In this document: piece after piece, positions 6,604-8,034 of the stretch
How the letters are laid out: each line of letters opens with the position of its first letter
Numbering within the stretch: the stretch's first letter is position 1
Made by a program: the position numbers and the translations under genes
The notes under the pieces: generated by a model
Databases searched by the model: none
Told to the model about the DNA's origin: nothing
Seen by the model: the letters and a program-made list of their open reading frames with translations, nothing else
DNA from: Bacteroidota bacterium
GTDB taxonomy: Bacteria; Bacteroidota; Rhodothermia; Rhodothermales; UBA10348
Length of the DNA: 8,034 bases
Direction of reading: 5' to 3'
NCBI GenBank assembly: GCA_022571135.1
Contig: JACZYK010000108.1
Span: forward strand, 1-8,034

Positions 6604-7782
6604 GTGAAAAGTGTCGAAATCGGACGCTATCCGGACGTTCGAAGGAATTTTCAGGTAACCCGGTGCAATCACTGCGCAAATCCTCCGTGCGTCCGGATCT
6701 GTCCGGTTACGGCGATGTATCAGCGCGAGGACGGGATTGTGGAGTTCGACGCTGATGTCTGTATCGGATGCAAGGCCTGTATGCAGGCCTGTCCCTATGA
6801 TGCGATCTATATCGATCCGGAATCGAATACGGCGGCGAAATGTCATTTCTGTGCCCACCGGGTTGACATCGGCCTCGAACCGGCGTGTGTCGTGGTCTGC
6901 CCGGAGCACGCTATTCTGGCCGGGGACCTCGACGATCCGAAAACAGAAATCGCTCGTACGATTGCCGAGAACCATGTGACGGTTCTCAAGCCCGAACAGG
7001 GAACCGCCCCGAAACTGTATTACATCGGAGGCGAAGCGGCGGCGATGCATCCCACCGCCACAGAGCGGACGCCGCGGACGTTTGCGTGGACCGACGTCCT
7101 CCCGATTTCAACGGACGGCGAGACCGGAGACGGACGGGCTCACGGTGCTCCGGTTGTCGCCGAAATCCGTTCGAAAACAGCTGAGTCAGGTGCGGTCATT
7201 CGTACGCCTCAAACCCAGGGTGTGCCTCTGGACGGCCCCATCATGATCGGTGAAGGAAGAATGGCGGAACAGATGGTCCAGGTAGTCTACAATGCCCAGC
7301 ACAAAGTGCCCTGGCACTGGCCCGTCCCGGCGTACCTCGTCACAAAGGGGATCAGCGCAGGCCTGTTTATGATTCTGAGCCTCGGCGCGGGACTGGGGCT
7401 ATTTCCTTTTGACGCGGTTAGTTTTTTGATCATCGGGTTTCTTTCGCTGCTTTTTATCGGGATCACGACCGGGCTTCTGGTCATCGACCTGGAGCGACCG
7501 GAACGGTTTCTCAGAATTCTGACCCGCCCGCAGTGGAAGAGCTGGCTCGTTCGAGGAGCCTATCTGTTGATCGGTTTCTCCATGGTCGCGGCTATATGGT
7601 GGGTCGCCGAAATCACTGCCTGGATGGGATGGATCGATCCGTCCTTTGTCGAGGCAGCCCGACCGATACTGCTGTGGATCGGATTTCCGCTTGCTCTGGG
7701 CTCGACCGTGTACACCGCGTTCCTGTTCGGACAGGCCGAGGGCCGTGATCTGTGGCAGAGCCCACTTTTGCCGCGCATCTAA
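6604..7782 (+). CDS. Longest open segment of the Fe-S/NrfD gene, from a possible GTG restart
   Basis: An automatic caller would probably report this 392-aa stretch as the gene. It begins at GTG 6604, where the family has a conserved TWVK, so it is probably an internal codon. In numbering of the full gene it holds RCNHC..PPC...C (57-69), CIGCKACMQAC (89-99) and CHFC...(11)...CVVVC (116-135). These are three of the four cysteine motifs of an NrfC/DmsB-type ferredoxin. If translated from this GTG, the product would lack the first motif and could not assemble all clusters. From about residue 265 the NrfD part begins (NAQHKVPWHWPVPAYLVTKG), with four likely membrane helices near 283-303, 307-331, 352-377 and 388-411. 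The segment FGQAEGRDLWQSP is typical of the family. It ends at TAA 7780 because of the frameshift. Confidence 0.6.
   Translation: MKSVEIGRYPDVRRNFQVTRCNHCANPPCVRICPVTAMYQREDGIVEFDADVCIGCKACMQACPYDAIYIDPESNTAAKCHFCAHRVDIGLEPACVVVCPEHAILAGDLDDPKTEIARTIAENHVTVLKPEQGTAPKLYYIGGEAAAMHPTATERTPRTFAWTDVLPISTDGETGDGRAHGAPVVAEIRSKTAESGAVIRTPQTQGVPLDGPIMIGEGRMAEQMVQVVYNAQHKVPWHWPVPAYLVTKGISAGLFMILSLGAGLGLFPFDAVSFLIIGFLSLLFIGITTGLLVIDLERPERFLRILTRPQWKSWLVRGAYLLIGFSMVAAIWWVAEITAWMGWIDPSFVEAARPILLWIGFPLALGSTVYTAFLFGQAEGRDLWQSPLLPRI
7768..7782 (+). other. Frameshift zone in the NrfD domain
   Basis: Frame one reads QSPLLPRI and stops at TAA 7780. The frame one base earlier reads AHLIVQAFLAGSA from 7773. One extra base after CC at 7771-7772 would give SPLLPAHLIVQAFLAGSA, matching the NrfD family pattern SPLL-x-HL-x-VQA. 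The simplest reading is a 1-bp deletion. The TTTTG just upstream (7766-7770) is a poor slippery site. Confidence 0.75.
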
Positions 7783-8034
7783 TCGTTCAGGCGTTTCTGG
7801 CAGGTAGCGCAATGGTTCTAATATCGAGCGCTCTCGTAGAATTGGACTCCGACCTCGTTGGACTATCCCGTGCGATCTTCGGTTGGACGCTGGCCCTGGA
7901 TCTCCTCGTAACGCTGATGGGCGAATTTGCGATGCCTCATGCCTCTGAAATCGCGGCTCGAGCTGCCCGTGAGATCACGCATGGCCGGCATGCGCGAACA
8001 ATGACGCGGTCACTTGATGCGTCTTCAAAACGTT
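7773..8034 (+). CDS. NrfD/PsrC C-terminal fragment after the frameshift (partial)
   Basis: This frame stays open from the frameshift to the right edge, 87 codons. It encodes a helix at AHLIVQAFLAGSAMVLISSA and a second hydrophobic span at GWTLALDLLVTLMGEF, followed by a charged segment (PHASEIAARAAREITHGRHAR). This is the continuation of the NrfD membrane anchor, displaced by one base from the upstream frame. The first internal ATG is at 7812, but independent initiation is not expected. The stop codon lies beyond the window. Confidence 0.7.

Larger units (their letters stand above)
6496..8034 (+). pseudogene. Disrupted four-cluster ferredoxin/NrfD fusion, molybdoenzyme electron-transfer subunit (partial)
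   Basis: This entry reconstructs the gene across both lesions. From the ATG at 6496, the first 22 codons give an Fe-S N-terminus ending in CIGCHACSTAC. A TAG at 6562 then interrupts the frame, and SENEVPLGVQRTWVK continues directly in the same frame, as in NrfC/DmsB relatives. After residue 425 the frame shifts by one base near 7772, and NrfD sequence continues as AHLIVQAFLAGSA to the right edge, where the gene is incomplete. The intact protein would combine a ferredoxin domain with four [4Fe-4S] motifs (residues 1-160), a linker (160-260) and an NrfD/PsrC membrane domain (from about 265). Such proteins pass electrons between a molybdopterin subunit and membrane quinones. The position 6 bp behind mobA supports this. 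The sequence alone cannot tell true gene decay from two assembly or sequencing errors. Confidence 0.75.

Noticed and set aside
7764..7782. Programmed -1 ribosomal frameshifting in the NrfD gene
   Set aside because: There is no good slippery heptamer and no clear downstream hairpin or pseudoknot, and NrfD proteins are normally made in one frame. A DNA-level deletion or sequence error is simpler.

Overview
The window looks like chromosomal DNA of a Gram-negative bacterium, most plausibly from the Bacteroidota/Rhodothermota/Balneolota side of the tree. This placement is inferred from gene families only: a very large Asp-box lipoprotein, a secreted M14 carboxypeptidase with a C-terminal glutamine-amidotransferase-like domain, weak or absent Shine-Dalgarno sequences, and an Fe-S/NrfD fusion. 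No rRNA, tRNA, CRISPR array, insertion sequence or phage gene is visible.

Layout. (1) Positions 1-2194, minus strand: a long uninterrupted frame that runs off the left edge. It encodes the first 731 residues of an exported lipoprotein with seven Asp-box (BNR) motifs and an inserted domain of about 200 residues. (2) Positions 2195-2327: a divergent intergenic region with a 7-bp inverted repeat over the lipoprotein start codon. (3) Positions 2328-4877, plus strand: a secreted zinc carboxypeptidase of family M14 with all expected zinc and catalytic residues. (4) Positions 4959-5684, minus strand: a NUDIX hydrolase with an unusual basic N-terminal region, convergent with the peptidase. (5) Positions 5845-6489, plus strand: mobA, molybdenum cofactor guanylyltransferase. 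(6) From position 6496 to the right edge, plus strand: a fused protein made of a four-cluster ferredoxin (NrfC/DmsB type) and an NrfD/PsrC-type membrane anchor. It starts 6 bp after mobA ends.

How they fit together. The left half is an envelope/export neighbourhood, with a propeller lipoprotein and a secreted peptidase transcribed divergently. The right half is the start of a molybdoenzyme locus: MobA makes bis-MGD cofactor, and the Fe-S/NrfD protein would carry electrons between a molybdopterin catalytic subunit (expected beyond the right edge) and membrane quinones.

The most notable observation is that the Fe-S/NrfD reading frame is broken twice. An in-frame TAG sits directly after the last cysteine of the first cluster motif (codon 23), where relatives usually have lysine. 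A one-base frameshift near 7772 separates the first four membrane helices from the rest. Homology continues cleanly across both lesions, so this is either a recent pseudogene or two sequence errors. I do not see strong evidence for a wholly new biological system.
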